A DNA stretch of 64,000 nt from Euleptes europaea. Taxonomy: Eukaryota > Chordata > Lepidosauria > Squamata > Sphaerodactylidae. Below, piece after piece: positions 57,001 through 59,540 of the stretch (within the stretch, counting starts at the first letter, position 1; every line of letters starts with the position of its first letter). The notes below the pieces were generated by a model. The model was not told the DNA's origin and searched no databases. It worked only from the letters and a program-made list of their open reading frames with translations. The translations under genes were made by a program, and so were the position numbers. The DNA lies in NCBI RefSeq assembly GCF_029931775.1, contig NC_079322.1:78491326-78555325 (forward strand), written 5' to 3'.

Positions 57001-57066
57001 GATGCATCCAGCCAATGACAACCGGGTTGGAGAACTGGTGGGCGTGCTGGTGGACCACTTCAGAAG
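15005..57066 (+). CDS. MYO1G: MYO1G gene, coding exons 1-21 (3' end beyond window)
   Basis: This is a class I unconventional myosin: an actin-activated ATPase motor with an IQ neck that binds calmodulin and a basic TH1 tail that binds plasma-membrane lipids. MYO1G is known from lymphocytes and other blood cells, where it controls membrane tension and cell shape. Twenty-one exons were joined by sequence. All boundaries are GT-AG and all phases agree, giving 955 complete codons plus two bases. The choice of MYO1G over its nearest relative MYO1D rests on [33 protein letters not shown] and [15 protein letters not shown], which match human MYO1G as I recall it. Motor landmarks: P-loop GESGAGKT at residues 102-109, switch [10 protein letters not shown] at 156-164, switch II DIYGFE at 384-389, TEDS-site Glu at 326. 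The final TH1 exon (about 50 residues) is missing from the window. Two surface loops (exon 6/7 junction and start of exon 8) are each about six residues shorter than in human. The gene spans over 42 kb because its introns are full of transposons. Confidence 0.95.
15917..16290 (+). mobile_element. 5S-type (Sauria-like) SINE, rearranged
   Basis: 5S-like CTCATCAGATCTTGGAAGCT and GGATGGGAGACCACCAAGGA, then BovB-like GCAATGGCAAACTACCTCTG tail ending GTCGGCTGTGACCTGATGGC. The 5S part is split by about 80 bp of very GC-rich DNA (about 15955-16040, with a C11 run), and the GGGAGACC-to-tail portion is present twice. Confidence 0.75.
16995..17198 (+). mobile_element. hAT-type MITE (TAGGGTTGCCA family)
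   Basis: 204 bp, flanked by ATTATAAG and ATAATAAG (7 of 8). Confidence 0.85.
17320..17631 (-). mobile_element. Candidate solo LTR (fossil)
   Basis: 312 bp with TGTCAAGT ... ACTTGACA ends (TG...CA with inverted repeats) and a poly(A) signal readable on the minus strand near its left end. No clear target duplication. Non-coding; family unknown. Confidence 0.4.
18073..18284 (+). mobile_element. hAT-type MITE (TAGGGTTGCCA family)
   Basis: 212 bp, flanked by an exact 8-bp duplication TGTTCAGA (18065-18072 and 18285-18292). Ends CCCTC rather than CCCTA. Confidence 0.88.
18525..18730 (+). mobile_element. hAT-type MITE, best-preserved copy
   Basis: 206 bp from TAGGGTTGCCA to TGGCAACCCTA with exact 8-bp duplication TTGACAAT on both sides. 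A good reference copy of the family. Confidence 0.93.
18912..19475 (+). mobile_element. Two CR1-type LINE 3' ends, second subfamily
   Basis: Encodes [20 protein letters not shown], then 3' UTR with GGTCTGATCCAGCAGGGC and a TTATGTTC-repeat tail. A second shorter 3' end (about 19255-19475) follows in tandem, stopping 25 bp before MYO1G exon 2. Confidence 0.85.
19501..19709 (+). CDS. MYO1G: MYO1G coding exon 2 (residues 32-101)
   Basis: Encodes [20 protein letters not shown] to KDTCIVIS, the SH3-like/N-terminal motor segment including the purine-binding NPY loop. It ends with the G of Gly102, the first residue of the P-loop. The acceptor is only 25-30 bp after the tail of a CR1-type LINE. Confidence 0.95.
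19884..20110 (+). mobile_element. 5S-type (Sauria-like) SINE, near complete
   Basis: 5S-like head (TTGTCAGATCTTGGAAACTA, GGTTAGTACTTGAATGGGAG) joined to a BovB-like tail (GCAATGGCAAACCACCTCTG ... AGCTGAGACTTGACAGCA). Confidence 0.85.
20335..20373. repeat. Three tandem copies of a 13-mer
   Basis: GGATGTGTCCTAA repeated three times without error, at the left edge of a MITE. Confidence 0.9.
20376..20563 (-). mobile_element. hAT-type MITE
   Basis: Reverse copy with GGGAATGGAGCCTGGGGAGG and GAACTGATCTCTGCAG core; ends worn. Confidence 0.75.
20648..20844 (+). mobile_element. hAT-type MITE
   Basis: Starts CAGGGTTCCTAACC, ends GATGGCAACCCTA. Confidence 0.8.
21002..21095 (+). CDS. MYO1G: MYO1G coding exon 3 (P-loop)
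   Basis: Starts [20 protein letters not shown]. With the split Gly from exon 2 this gives the nucleotide-binding P-loop GESGAGKT. Ends AEVE and two bases of Arg133; donor gtaagt. Confidence 0.95.
21250..21462 (+). mobile_element. hAT-type MITE
   Basis: Full ends TAGGGTTGCCA and GGCAACCCTA; flanking bases do not match as a duplication. Confidence 0.82.
21473..21645. repeat. 173-bp near-perfect palindrome
   Basis: Arms 21473-21552 and 21557-21645 pair around a 4-base loop (TTTC). They differ by a few substitutions and an 8-base segment present only in the right arm. The arm sequence (AAGGGCTTTGTC ... GGCGGCCAGCAGAGTGAC) looks like part of an old LINE 5' region copied head to head. Confidence 0.85.
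21768..22457 (+). mobile_element. Solo LTR (fossil)
   Basis: About 690 bp with TGTAATGCCTGAAAT ... ATTACAGGCATTTCA ends, a TATA-like GTATATAAG near 21877 and AATAAA near 22378, as in a plus-strand LTR. No clean target duplication; a MITE begins at its right end. Ends resemble those of the LTR at 43853. Confidence 0.6.
22459..22674 (+). mobile_element. hAT-type MITE
   Basis: Starts TTAGCGTTGCCAAC, ends GGTGGCAACCATA; directly abuts the LTR on its left. Confidence 0.82.
22825..23100 (-). mobile_element. L1-like LINE ORF2 C-terminal fragment
   Basis: The minus strand carries broken frames reading [15 protein letters not shown] and [11 protein letters not shown], like the extreme C-terminus of L1-type ORF2, then AT-rich sequence. 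Assignment rests on short motifs. Confidence 0.5.
23411..23619 (+). mobile_element. hAT-type MITE
   Basis: 209 bp, flanked by ATTTCCCA and GTTTCCCA (7 of 8). Confidence 0.87.
23793..23958 (+). CDS. MYO1G: MYO1G coding exon 4 (switch I)
   Basis: Encodes residues 134-188, including [20 protein letters not shown], followed by [16 protein letters not shown] is switch I, which senses the gamma phosphate of ATP. Ends LLEK in phase 0 with donor gtacag. Confidence 0.95.
24029..25155 (+). mobile_element. CR1 LINE interrupted by a second LINE
   Basis: CR1 3' end: left part 24029-24370 ([20 protein letters not shown], to GACCTTAGGCAGATCAT) and right part 25015-25155 (GAGAGGGAGGGCATCTTGG to TCTATGATTCTATG). 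Intact copies elsewhere run across this point without a gap, so the middle is an insertion. Confidence 0.88.
24371..25014 (+). mobile_element. CR1-type LINE, second subfamily, nested
   Basis: 5'-truncated insertion encoding [20 protein letters not shown] to ERGIHGY, with TTATGTTCTTATG tail, sitting inside the older CR1 copy. Confidence 0.88.
25248..25455 (+). mobile_element. SINE family A
   Basis: Head GGTTGTGGGCTCAGTGG, tail GAAGGCAGTGCTATGAG. Confidence 0.82.
25723..25776 (+). CDS. MYO1G: MYO1G coding exon 5 (residues 189-206)
   Basis: A short 18-codon exon, [18 protein letters not shown], in phase 0 at both ends. ERNFHAFYQ matches the human protein exactly. Confidence 0.95.
25985..26305 (+). 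mobile_element. L2-type LINE 3' end
   Basis: Encodes [15 protein letters not shown]-like sequence and ends GGCAGAAAAGCAGGGTATAC with AAATAAAAAC, the usual L2 3' end. Confidence 0.75.
26492..27178 (+). mobile_element. hAT-type MITE split by a solo LTR
   Basis: Left part 26492-26562 starts TAGGTCTGCC, right part 27038-27178 ends GGCAACCCTA. Flanks GCTCCTCC and ACTCCTCC match at 7 of 8 bases. Confidence 0.88.
26563..27037 (-). mobile_element. Solo LTR (fossil) nested in a MITE
   Basis: 475 bp, TGTTGGATGT ... ACATCCCACA, with exact 4-bp duplication ATAT on both sides. A TATA-like GTATAAATA and AATAAA signals are readable on the minus strand. No internal region remains; family not determined. 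Confidence 0.85.
27241..27453 (-). mobile_element. hAT-type MITE
   Basis: Reverse copy with full ends TAGGGTTGCCA and TTGGCAACCCTA. Confidence 0.85.
27494..27589 (+). CDS. MYO1G: MYO1G coding exon 6 (residues 207-238)
   Basis: Encodes [20 protein letters not shown] to EGARNN, phase 0 at both ends. This is a surface region of the upper 50-kDa domain that varies among class I myosins. With exon 7 it is about six residues shorter than human MYO1G. Confidence 0.9.
27856..28356 (-). mobile_element. BovB (RTE) LINE 3' end
   Basis: The minus strand encodes [20 protein letters not shown] and [20 protein letters not shown], the end of BovB reverse transcriptase, in two frames, followed by the GCGACTTGACAGCA-type 3' end. 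BovB is typical of squamates (and was passed to ruminants). Confidence 0.93.
28634..28894 (+). mobile_element. SINE family A with internal duplication
   Basis: The segment GTAGGTGATGTGAAAGACC to GAACCACTGCC is present twice in tandem (about 55 bp each). Confidence 0.85.
28895..29447. other. Intronic sequence without recognised elements
   Basis: No exon or repeat recognised; includes a G10 run near 29373. Confidence 0.4.
29448..29660 (+). mobile_element. hAT-type MITE
   Basis: Starts TAGGGTTGCCGTCC, ends GAGCTGGCAATGG. Confidence 0.78.
29917..30134 (+). mobile_element. hAT-type MITE
   Basis: TGCCAGCCTCCAAGTGGG start and TTTGGCAACCCTC end. Confidence 0.78.
30305..30485 (-). mobile_element. 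hAT-type MITE
   Basis: Reverse copy: ACGGTTGCCAACTCCC ... GATCTCCAGCTCCCAGGGTT. Confidence 0.75.
30870..30986 (+). CDS. MYO1G: MYO1G coding exon 7 (residues 239-277)
   Basis: Encodes [20 protein letters not shown] to KILAAILHL. The closing ILAAILHLG motif is typical of the myosin head. The donor is gtaaaa, and a run of 21 A residues starts at its third base. Confidence 0.94.
30989..31009. repeat. A21 run inside the exon 7 splice donor
   Basis: Twenty-one A residues begin at the third intron base after MYO1G exon 7. Confidence 0.95.
31941..32133 (+). mobile_element. hAT-type MITE, right end lost
   Basis: Full left end TAGGGTTGCCAACCTCC; stops after GGTATTTCCCAACC. Confidence 0.8.
32163..32368 (+). 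mobile_element. SINE family A
   Basis: GAGGGCTGTGGCTCAGTCG head to GGCAGCTTCATGTGGTCATG tail; ends about 50 bp before exon 8. Confidence 0.88.
32420..32626 (+). CDS. MYO1G: MYO1G coding exon 8 (TEDS site)
   Basis: Encodes residues 278-346, starting [13 protein letters not shown] and ending [11 protein letters not shown]. The TEDS-rule position, 16 residues before the DACAK motif, is Glu326 (in GGEVIQK). An acidic residue there makes heavy-chain phosphorylation unnecessary for activity; human MYO1G also has Glu. The segment after ITTED is about six residues shorter than in human. Confidence 0.94.
32876..33090 (+). mobile_element. hAT-type MITE
   Basis: AGGACTGCCATTCTCCAGG to GAGCTGGCAACCCTG. 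Confidence 0.8.
33546..33765 (+). mobile_element. SINE family A
   Basis: Near-complete copy with head, B box and GGCAGCTTCATGTGTTCACATG tail region. Confidence 0.88.
34295..34440 (+). CDS. MYO1G: MYO1G coding exon 9 (switch II)
   Basis: Encodes [20 protein letters not shown] to IFDTN, including [15 protein letters not shown] (384-389) is switch II. Ends in AG of Ser395. Confidence 0.96.
34497..35076 (+). mobile_element. CR1-type LINE 3' end, second subfamily
   Basis: One long frame encodes [20 protein letters not shown] and [20 protein letters not shown], then 3' UTR with TTATGTTC tail. It begins 56 bp after MYO1G exon 9. Confidence 0.88.
35480..35645. mobile_element. Palindromic retroposon family, old copy
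   Basis: Two inverted segments around AACACCTTAGAGACCAGTGA and TTGGTCCCTAAGGTGCCACT flank an AAGCTTTA/GAAGGTTTATAC centre, as in the young copy at 8957. Confidence 0.6.
35921..36035 (+). CDS. MYO1G: MYO1G coding exon 10 (relay helix)
   Basis: Encodes [20 protein letters not shown] to EGIEWQH, the relay helix that links the nucleotide site to the lever arm. Donor CAC|gtgagt. Confidence 0.96.
36272..36606 (+). mobile_element. hAT (Charlie-like) MITE
   Basis: CAGGGTCCCCAACCCTTTTG start and GGGGACTTCTGC end are imperfect inverted repeats; core CTTTATGCTGTGGTGGCAGC is shared with the copies at 39265, 43374, 47078 and 56187. Confidence 0.75.
36655..36857 (+). mobile_element. hAT-type MITE, left end lost
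   Basis: Begins within the element (CCTAGCTGGAGATCTCC) and ends GAGCTGGCAACCCTA. Confidence 0.8.
36972..37142 (+). CDS. MYO1G: MYO1G coding exon 11 (residues 434-490)
   Basis: Encodes [20 protein letters not shown] to [10 protein letters not shown], lower 50-kDa domain. Phase 0 at both ends. Confidence 0.95.
37365..37583 (+). mobile_element. hAT-type MITE
   Basis: Full left end TAGGGTTGCCAGCC; right end GGCAACCCTC. Confidence 0.82.
37588..37812 (-). mobile_element. L2-like LINE fragment
   Basis: Contains GAGTGTTCCAGAGCTTTGGTG and GAGAAGGCCCTGTCCCGGGTT-like text typical of L2-type elements. Confidence 0.5.
37815..38678 (+). mobile_element. CR1 LINE ORF2 C-terminus and 3' UTR
   Basis: The longest CR1 piece in the window. 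A 179-codon frame encodes [36 protein letters not shown] and [20 protein letters not shown], then shifts frame; ends TCCAGCTCTATGATTC. Confidence 0.93.
38942..39012 (+). CDS. MYO1G: MYO1G coding exon 12 (residues 491-513)
   Basis: Encodes [20 protein letters not shown] followed by [12 protein letters not shown] is a MYO1G-type sequence. Ends in AC of Thr514 with donor gtacgt. Confidence 0.95.
39265..39562 (+). mobile_element. hAT (Charlie-like) MITE, best copy
   Basis: GGGGTCCCCAACCTTTTTGA to CCACCATGTTGGGGACCTCT; terminal inverted repeats GGGGTCCCCAAC / GTTGGGGACCTC. Confidence 0.8.
39897..40326 (+). mobile_element. Two SINE family A copies in tandem before exon 13
   Basis: Copies at about 39897-40100 and 40116-40326. 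The second ends GGCAGCTTCCTGTGT directly before the exon 13 acceptor (atctttcag). Confidence 0.88.
40336..40410 (+). CDS. MYO1G: MYO1G coding exon 13 (residues 515-538)
   Basis: Encodes [20 protein letters not shown] and LMYN. Its acceptor comes about 10 bp after a SINE 3' end, and a CR1 fragment begins about 25 bp after the donor, so the exon is squeezed between two transposons. Confidence 0.95.
40436..40905 (-). mobile_element. CR1 LINE 3' end
   Basis: Minus strand encodes [20 protein letters not shown] to [19 protein letters not shown]; starts 26 bp after the exon 13 donor. Confidence 0.9.
40974..41170 (+). mobile_element. hAT-type MITE
   Basis: TAGGGTTGCCAACGTCC to GAGCTGGCAACTCT. Confidence 0.82.
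41281..41413 (+). CDS. MYO1G: MYO1G coding exon 14 (residues 540-583)
   Basis: Encodes [20 protein letters not shown] to ALVENLASK. It covers loop 2 and the start of the actin-binding helix. [13 protein letters not shown] is nearly invariant in short-tailed class I myosins. Confidence 0.95.
41553..41655 (+). mobile_element. SINE family A, 3' truncated
   Basis: Head AAGCTGTGGCTCAGTGG and B box only; stops after GGCAGTGGGTAATGAG. Confidence 0.82.
42075..42150 (+). mobile_element. SINE family A head fragment
   Basis: GGGGCTGTAGGTCAATGG through GGTTCAATCCCAGGCA, adjoining a CR1 piece. Confidence 0.75.
42160..42512 (-). mobile_element. CR1 LINE 3' end
   Basis: Reverse 3' UTR and ORF2 end; lies about 115 bp before exon 15. 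Confidence 0.9.
42628..42794 (+). CDS. MYO1G: MYO1G coding exon 15 (SH1/SH2 region)
   Basis: Encodes [20 protein letters not shown] to [15 protein letters not shown] and [14 protein letters not shown] are the conserved myosin SH2/SH1 helices and converter start. Acceptor tract is C-rich and ends aaaaatag, which is weak but unambiguous from the protein. Confidence 0.95.
42862..43078 (+). mobile_element. SINE family B
   Basis: GAGAGCCAGTGTGGTGTAGC head, GGTTTGAATCCCCGCTC B box, GCAGGATATAAATAAATGC end. Confidence 0.8.
43681..44394 (-). mobile_element. hAT-type MITE split by a solo LTR
   Basis: TAGGGTTGCCACCTCTGGG start and TTGGCTACCCTA end, reverse orientation, with the LTR between. Confidence 0.85.
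43853..44353 (-). mobile_element. Solo LTR (fossil) nested in a MITE
   Basis: 501 bp, TGAAATGCCTG ... GGGCATTACA, with exact 4-bp duplication GCAG on both sides. TATA-like TATAAAAT and AATAAAG are readable on the minus strand. Family not determined; ends similar to the LTR at 21768. Confidence 0.85.
44538..44745 (+). CDS. MYO1G: MYO1G coding exon 16 (converter and start of IQ)
   Basis: Encodes [20 protein letters not shown] to [19 protein letters not shown] is the converter signature. VLLLQK begins the first IQ motif, completed by exon 17. [13 protein letters not shown] distinguishes MYO1G from MYO1D. Confidence 0.95.
44834..45042 (-). mobile_element. hAT-type MITE
   Basis: 209 bp from CAGGGTTGCCAGG to GGCAACCCTA with exact 8-bp duplication GGGAAATC on both sides. 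Confidence 0.92.
45295..45482. mobile_element. Palindromic retroposon family, old copy
   Basis: GGGTAGCCACGTTGGTCTGC head and inverted segments TCCGGTAGCACCTTAGAGAC and GGGCTTTAAGGTGCTGCTGG, as in the copy at 8957 but diverged. Confidence 0.75.
45483..45745 (+). mobile_element. CR1-type LINE 3' end, third subfamily
   Basis: GGCTTTAAAAGGGGATTAGA to GGGTCTGATCCAGCAGGACT and a TTCTTAT tail. Confidence 0.8.
45785..46008 (-). mobile_element. SINE family A
   Basis: Complete-looking reverse copy, AACACATGAAGCTGCC to GAGCCGCGGCCCCTCCCC. Confidence 0.9.
46022..46128 (+). mobile_element. SINE family A, 5' truncated
   Basis: Only the 3' half (CTGAGACCCTGGAGAGCTGC to GGCAGCCTCATGTATTCATG). Confidence 0.8.
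46338..46561 (+). CDS. MYO1G: MYO1G coding exon 17 (IQ neck, start of TH1)
   Basis: Encodes [20 protein letters not shown] to [18 protein letters not shown] across the junction is a good IQ motif. A looser second one may follow ([13 protein letters not shown]). The rest begins the basic TH1 tail. The donor region is AG|gtagga. Confidence 0.95.
46634..46906 (+). mobile_element. SINE family B
   Basis: GAGCGGTGGACTCTGATCTGG, B box GGGTTCGATTCCCCC, and GGCATATAAAAACCAACTC end with CTTCTT tail. Confidence 0.85.
47078..47880 (+). mobile_element. hAT (Charlie-like) MITE split by a SINE
   Basis: Left end GGGGTCCCAAAACATTTTGA near 47082, right end ATAGTGGGGACCTCTGG near 47878; the SINE at 47196 and about 230 bp of other sequence lie between. 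Confidence 0.65.
47196..47417 (-). mobile_element. SINE family A
   Basis: Complete-looking reverse copy inside a hAT MITE. Confidence 0.88.
48036..48290 (+). mobile_element. SINE family B abutting exon 18
   Basis: CCAGCGTGGTATAGTGG head to GGCATATAAAAACCAAATC and CTTCTTCTTCTGG tail, which runs into the exon 18 acceptor. Confidence 0.88.
48298..48442 (+). CDS. MYO1G: MYO1G coding exon 18 (TH1)
   Basis: Encodes [20 protein letters not shown] to GRNYLVL. This is one of the most conserved MYO1G-specific stretches. The acceptor lies directly after the tail of a SINE, whose cttcttcttc end forms much of the pyrimidine tract. Confidence 0.95.
48600..48780. mobile_element. Palindromic-family fragment plus CR1 3' tail
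   Basis: 48600-48705 carries CCAGGAGCACTTTAAAAACC and CGAGCTTTTGAGAGTCAGTG (palindromic family); 48718-48780 carries GGACCCTCACTGGTCTGATC (CR1 tail). Confidence 0.6.
49237..49302. repeat. Short tandem repeat (about 15-mer)
   Basis: Four imperfect units of CTTAGTAAGAACTAC just before a CR1 copy; they account for the LSKNYLSKN repeat in the open frame. Confidence 0.85.
49305..49966 (+). mobile_element. CR1 LINE ORF2 C-terminus and 3' UTR, well preserved
   Basis: An uninterrupted frame runs [20 protein letters not shown] to [11 protein letters not shown], the natural CR1 end, then 3' UTR to TTATGATTCTATG. It is the least damaged CR1 end in the window, 5' truncated. Confidence 0.93.
49975..50188 (+). 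mobile_element. SINE family A
   Basis: GAAGAGCCGTGGCTCAGTGG to GCAGCTTTGTGTGTTCATGTG. Confidence 0.9.
50205..50515 (+). mobile_element. L2-type LINE 3' end
   Basis: GAGAGGGCCTTTTCGGTGGC, then GGAGGTGCGCCTGGCCCCC, then T-rich 3' end with ATAAGCTGCCTTATCTCC. Confidence 0.75.
50978..51198. mobile_element. MITE with about 65-bp terminal inverted repeats, copy 1
   Basis: Ends GCCATTTATGCATGGGAGG and CTGTGCATAAATGAC; the inverted repeats include TGGATTTGCCGCTCTCTAGA. Flanked by CCTAG on both sides (50973-50977 and 51199-51203). Superfamily not assigned. Confidence 0.8.
51238..51432 (-). mobile_element. hAT-type MITE
   Basis: Reverse copy, AGGGTTGCCAACTCTGGG to GGTTGGCAACCTTA. Confidence 0.82.
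51499..51718 (+). mobile_element. SINE family A
   Basis: GGGGAGGAGCTGTGGCTCAG to GGCAGCTTCATATGTTCATA. Confidence 0.9.
52474..52672 (-). mobile_element. hAT-type MITE, left end worn
   Basis: Reverse copy: CAGGTCCCTCTTTGCCACTGG ... GGTTGGCAACCCTAA. Confidence 0.8.
52673..53453. other. Intronic sequence without recognised elements
   Basis: About 780 bp, moderately GC-rich, with short open frames but no splice-flanked homology to known proteins that I can recognise. Confidence 0.45.
53454..53640 (+). mobile_element. hAT-type MITE
   Basis: GGGATGCCAGCTTCCAGGTG start, core AGAGGTCAGTTTCCCTGGAG. Confidence 0.75.
53983..54087 (+). CDS. MYO1G: MYO1G coding exon 19 (TH1)
   Basis: Encodes [20 protein letters not shown] to FSCHVRK, phase 0 at both ends. 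VLFSCHVRK is conserved in class I tails. It continues the TH1 membrane-binding domain. Confidence 0.94.
54346..54527 (+). mobile_element. hAT-type MITE
   Basis: AGGGTTGTCAAAGTCCAGGC to GGTTGGCAGCCCTC. Confidence 0.75.
54898..55011 (+). CDS. MYO1G: MYO1G coding exon 20 (TH1)
   Basis: Encodes [20 protein letters not shown] to [18 protein letters not shown] is typical of the PH-like fold in TH1. Donor ATG|gtgagt. Confidence 0.94.
55366..55575 (+). mobile_element. SINE family A with a small head deletion
   Basis: GGGCCATGGCTCAGTGGT runs directly into CTTGGCATGCAGG; the usual AGAGCATCTG is missing. Tail GGCAGCTTCATGTGTTCATG. Confidence 0.88.
55770..56035 (+). mobile_element. CR1 LINE 3' end
   Basis: AGGCTTCCTTGGGAGGTGG to TCTATGATTCTATGATTTTA tail. 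Confidence 0.9.
56187..56575 (+). mobile_element. hAT (Charlie-like) MITE, diverged
   Basis: CAGGGATCCCCAACCTTTTT start; ends near CACGTCTAGGAATCCTG; interior differs from the other copies. Confidence 0.6.
56625..56895 (+). mobile_element. CR1-type LINE 3' end abutting exon 21
   Basis: GGAATGGGCTGCTTAGGGAGG, TTTAAGCAGAGGCTGAACAA and GGTTGGACTAGATGGCCTC, ending CCATGATTCTATG about 16 bp before the exon 21 acceptor AG. Confidence 0.85.
56912..57066 (+). CDS. MYO1G: MYO1G coding exon 21 (TH1)
   Basis: Encodes [20 protein letters not shown] to GVLVDHFR plus AG of the next codon. [13 protein letters not shown] matches the human sequence before its last exon. The acceptor is about 18 bp after the 3' end of a CR1 fragment. 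Confidence 0.95.
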
Positions 57067-57284
57067 GTGGGTGATGGGAAAAGGGGGTGGGGGTAAATGG
57101 AAGAACCTCAAGGAGGCGGCTCTGGTGCCAGATGGCACAGAGGAACTTCCCGTTTTTGTTTGAAAACCCAATTTTGCTTCCCTCCCTTGAAGCCTAGGAG
57201 CAATAATTTGGAAGTAACACTGAGAATTGTGTCTGGTTCTCAGGCTCTCTCAGATGTAGATGATGATGTAATGGCCATAGGCAT

Positions 57285-57760
57285 AGACAGCTTTAAAAAG
57301 TGATCAGACACATGCATAGAGGTCTGGTCTATCCCTGGCTACTGGCCATGGTGACTAAAGGGAACCTCCACATTCAGAAGCAGTCAACCTCTGAATGCCA
57401 GTGCCAGGAGGCAACATCAGGGGAAGGCCTCATCCTCTGTACCCTGTTGTTGGACCTCCAGAAGAACTGGTTGGCCACTTTGTGAGACGGGAGGGTGGAC
57501 CAGATGGACCCTCACGGGTCTGATCCAGTAGGGCTCGTCTGAGGTTCTTATGTTCTAAACATATGGGGAAGGTCTTGGCCTCTTTGCTCTGTTGTTGGAC
57601 CTCCAGAAGGTCTGGTTGGCCACTGTGTGAGACAGGATGCTGGACTAAATGGACCCTCACTGGTCTGACCCAGCAGGACTCTTCTGATGTTCTCATCAGG
57701 GGAAGGCCTCGGCCTCTATGCTCTGTTGTTGGACTTCCAGAAGAACTGGTTGGCAACAAA
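57285..57760 (+). mobile_element. CR1-type LINE 3' ends, third subfamily
   Basis: One 3' end (about 57285-57555) followed by two partial repeats of its GGCCTCTATGCTCTGTTGTT unit (about 57570-57695 and 57700-57760). Confidence 0.78.
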
Positions 57761-57784
57761 AACTTCGTCAGATAGATGTGGAGA

Positions 57785-57910
57785 GGGTGTTCCACAGGGG
57801 CAGGACCCCTGAAGGAAAGGCCCTGTCTTGTGAGCCATTTGCCTCCCGTTGAAAGGTTAGGGCACTCTGGACTAGACCTCCACTGGAGATCTTGATAGCC
57901 AGGCAAGTTT
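57785..57910 (-). mobile_element. L2-like LINE fragment
   Basis: GGTGTTCCACAGGGGCAGGA and GAAAGGCCCTGTCTTGTGAG resemble the L2-type text seen at 37588 and 63640. Confidence 0.4.
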
Positions 57911-58263
57911 GTATGGGGGGAAACCCTAAGGCGTCCCCTCCCCTAGTCTGAAAACCGTTTGTCACATTGATAAGGAAGTCAGGTTTTTCAGATAAAATGG
58001 TCTCTGTGTCTTCAGTGTTGGGGCAAGATGGTAGCCTCCCAACAGCTGAGGAGTCATCTTTGTGCTCATACTTCATGTTAACTTTGTGTATATTTGTTAA
58101 CTTTGTGTATATTTGTTGTGGGAGTCTAAATATTCTTTTAAAGGCTTGCAGGGCAGGCATAGCTTGAAGAGTATGTTCCCAAGCTTTGATGTGAGGTTGT
58201 GCCCACACAAATTTCCTCCATTATCTGGGAGAAAAAGCAATTCTAGCCTTGCTGTTTTCAGTT

Positions 58264-58560
58264 AGAGAGCCAGCTTGGTGTAGTGGTTAAGAGCGGTGGT
58301 TTGGAGCGGTGGAGTCTGATCTGGAGAACCGGGTTTGATTCCCCACTCCTCCACATGAGTGGCGGAGGCTAATCTGGTGGACTGGATTGGTTTCCCCACT
58401 CCTACACACAAAACCAGCTGGGTGACCTTGGGCTAGTCACACTCCCTCCGCCTCACCTACCTCACAGGGTGTCTGTTGTGGGGAGGGGAAGGGAAGGCGA
58501 TTGTAAGCCGGTTTGATTCTGCCTTAAGTGGTAGAGAAAGTCGGCATATAAAAACCAACT
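58264..58560 (+). mobile_element. SINE family B, complete-looking
   Basis: GAGAGCCAGCTTGGTGTAGTGG-type head (read 58264 on), B box GGGTTTGATTCCCCAC, end GGCATATAAAAACCAACTCC; the tail grows into a microsatellite. Confidence 0.9.
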
Positions 58561-58656
58561 CCACCTCCTCCTCCTCCTCTCCTTCTCCTCCTCCTCTCCT
58601 TCTCCTTCTCCTTCTCCTTCTCCTTCTCCTTCTCCTTCTCCTTCTCCTCCTCATTT
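58561..58656. repeat. TCC/TTC pyrimidine microsatellite
   Basis: About 95 bp made only of CTC, CTT and TCC units on the plus strand; polypurine on the minus strand. Arises from the SINE tail. Confidence 0.95.
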
Positions 58657-59233
58657 TTAAAAGTAGTAATAATTGTAACAAATAAAATATATTAAGAGTA
58701 CATACCAAGCAGAGCAGTCCCACCACTTTTCTGATATTATTTTGGACAAACGTGTAGCTTTAAACAAAAGATTGGGGCAGGAGGTTTACCATCCTAGATT
58801 ATCCCATCTCTTGATTTGTATCTCTTGATTTGTGTTATTTTTTGTGATTGAAAACAAAGGGAACCTTCCAGAGTTAGGCAGCTCACCAGCTCTAACATCT
58901 GTTAGAGGTATGTAATTAATAAGATTAGAGTATTGCAATATTTTGAATTTGCTAGCATAGGGAAGAATGGCAAGCAGACACTTTAAGGAACAAAATGAGC
59001 CTTGTTACTATATAGATGAGGCAGTTAAATCTAGTTTGTCACTATATAGACTGGGAACAAATTACCAGAGCTGGGTTCTGCAGCTCCGAAAGGCATCCAT
59101 AGAATTTTCTAGCGCTCTGGAGGAGGAGGGGGGGATTTTATATGCTGACTTTTTGTACAACTTAAGGTTGTTTCATAATCATGGGGGCTGCCATGAAAAG
59201 GCCCTCTCTCATGTACCTACCAGACAAGTCTAT

Positions 59234-59540
59234 TTAGAAGAAGAAGAGTTGGTTTTTATATGCTGACTTTCTCTACCACTTAAGGAAGGATCAAACCGGC
59301 TTACAATCACCTTCCCTTCCCCTCCCCACAACAGACACCCTGTGATGTGGGTGGGGCTGAGAGAGCTCTAAGAGAGCTGTGACTAGCCCAAGGTCACCCA
59401 ACTGGCTTCATGTGGAGGAGTGGGGAAACCAACCCGGTTCACCAGATTAGAGTCCGCCACTCATGTGTAGGAGTGGGAAATCAAACCAGGTTCTCCAGAT
59501 CAGACTCCACCACTCTTAACCACTATGCCACGCTGGAGCA
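59234..59540 (-). mobile_element. SINE family B, complete-looking
   Basis: Reverse copy with AGAAGAAGAAGAGTTGG tail at left and ACTATGCCACGCTGG head at right. Confidence 0.88.

Noticed and set aside
15005-57066. The myosin being MYO1D
   Set aside because: Several segments ([40 protein letters not shown]) match MYO1G rather than MYO1D, and the neighbour CCM2 is the MYO1G neighbour.
58967-59266. A 99-codon ORF in the last MYO1G intron as a gene
   Set aside because: Its end runs into a SINE, no splice or conservation signal was seen, and the sequence is not recognisable.
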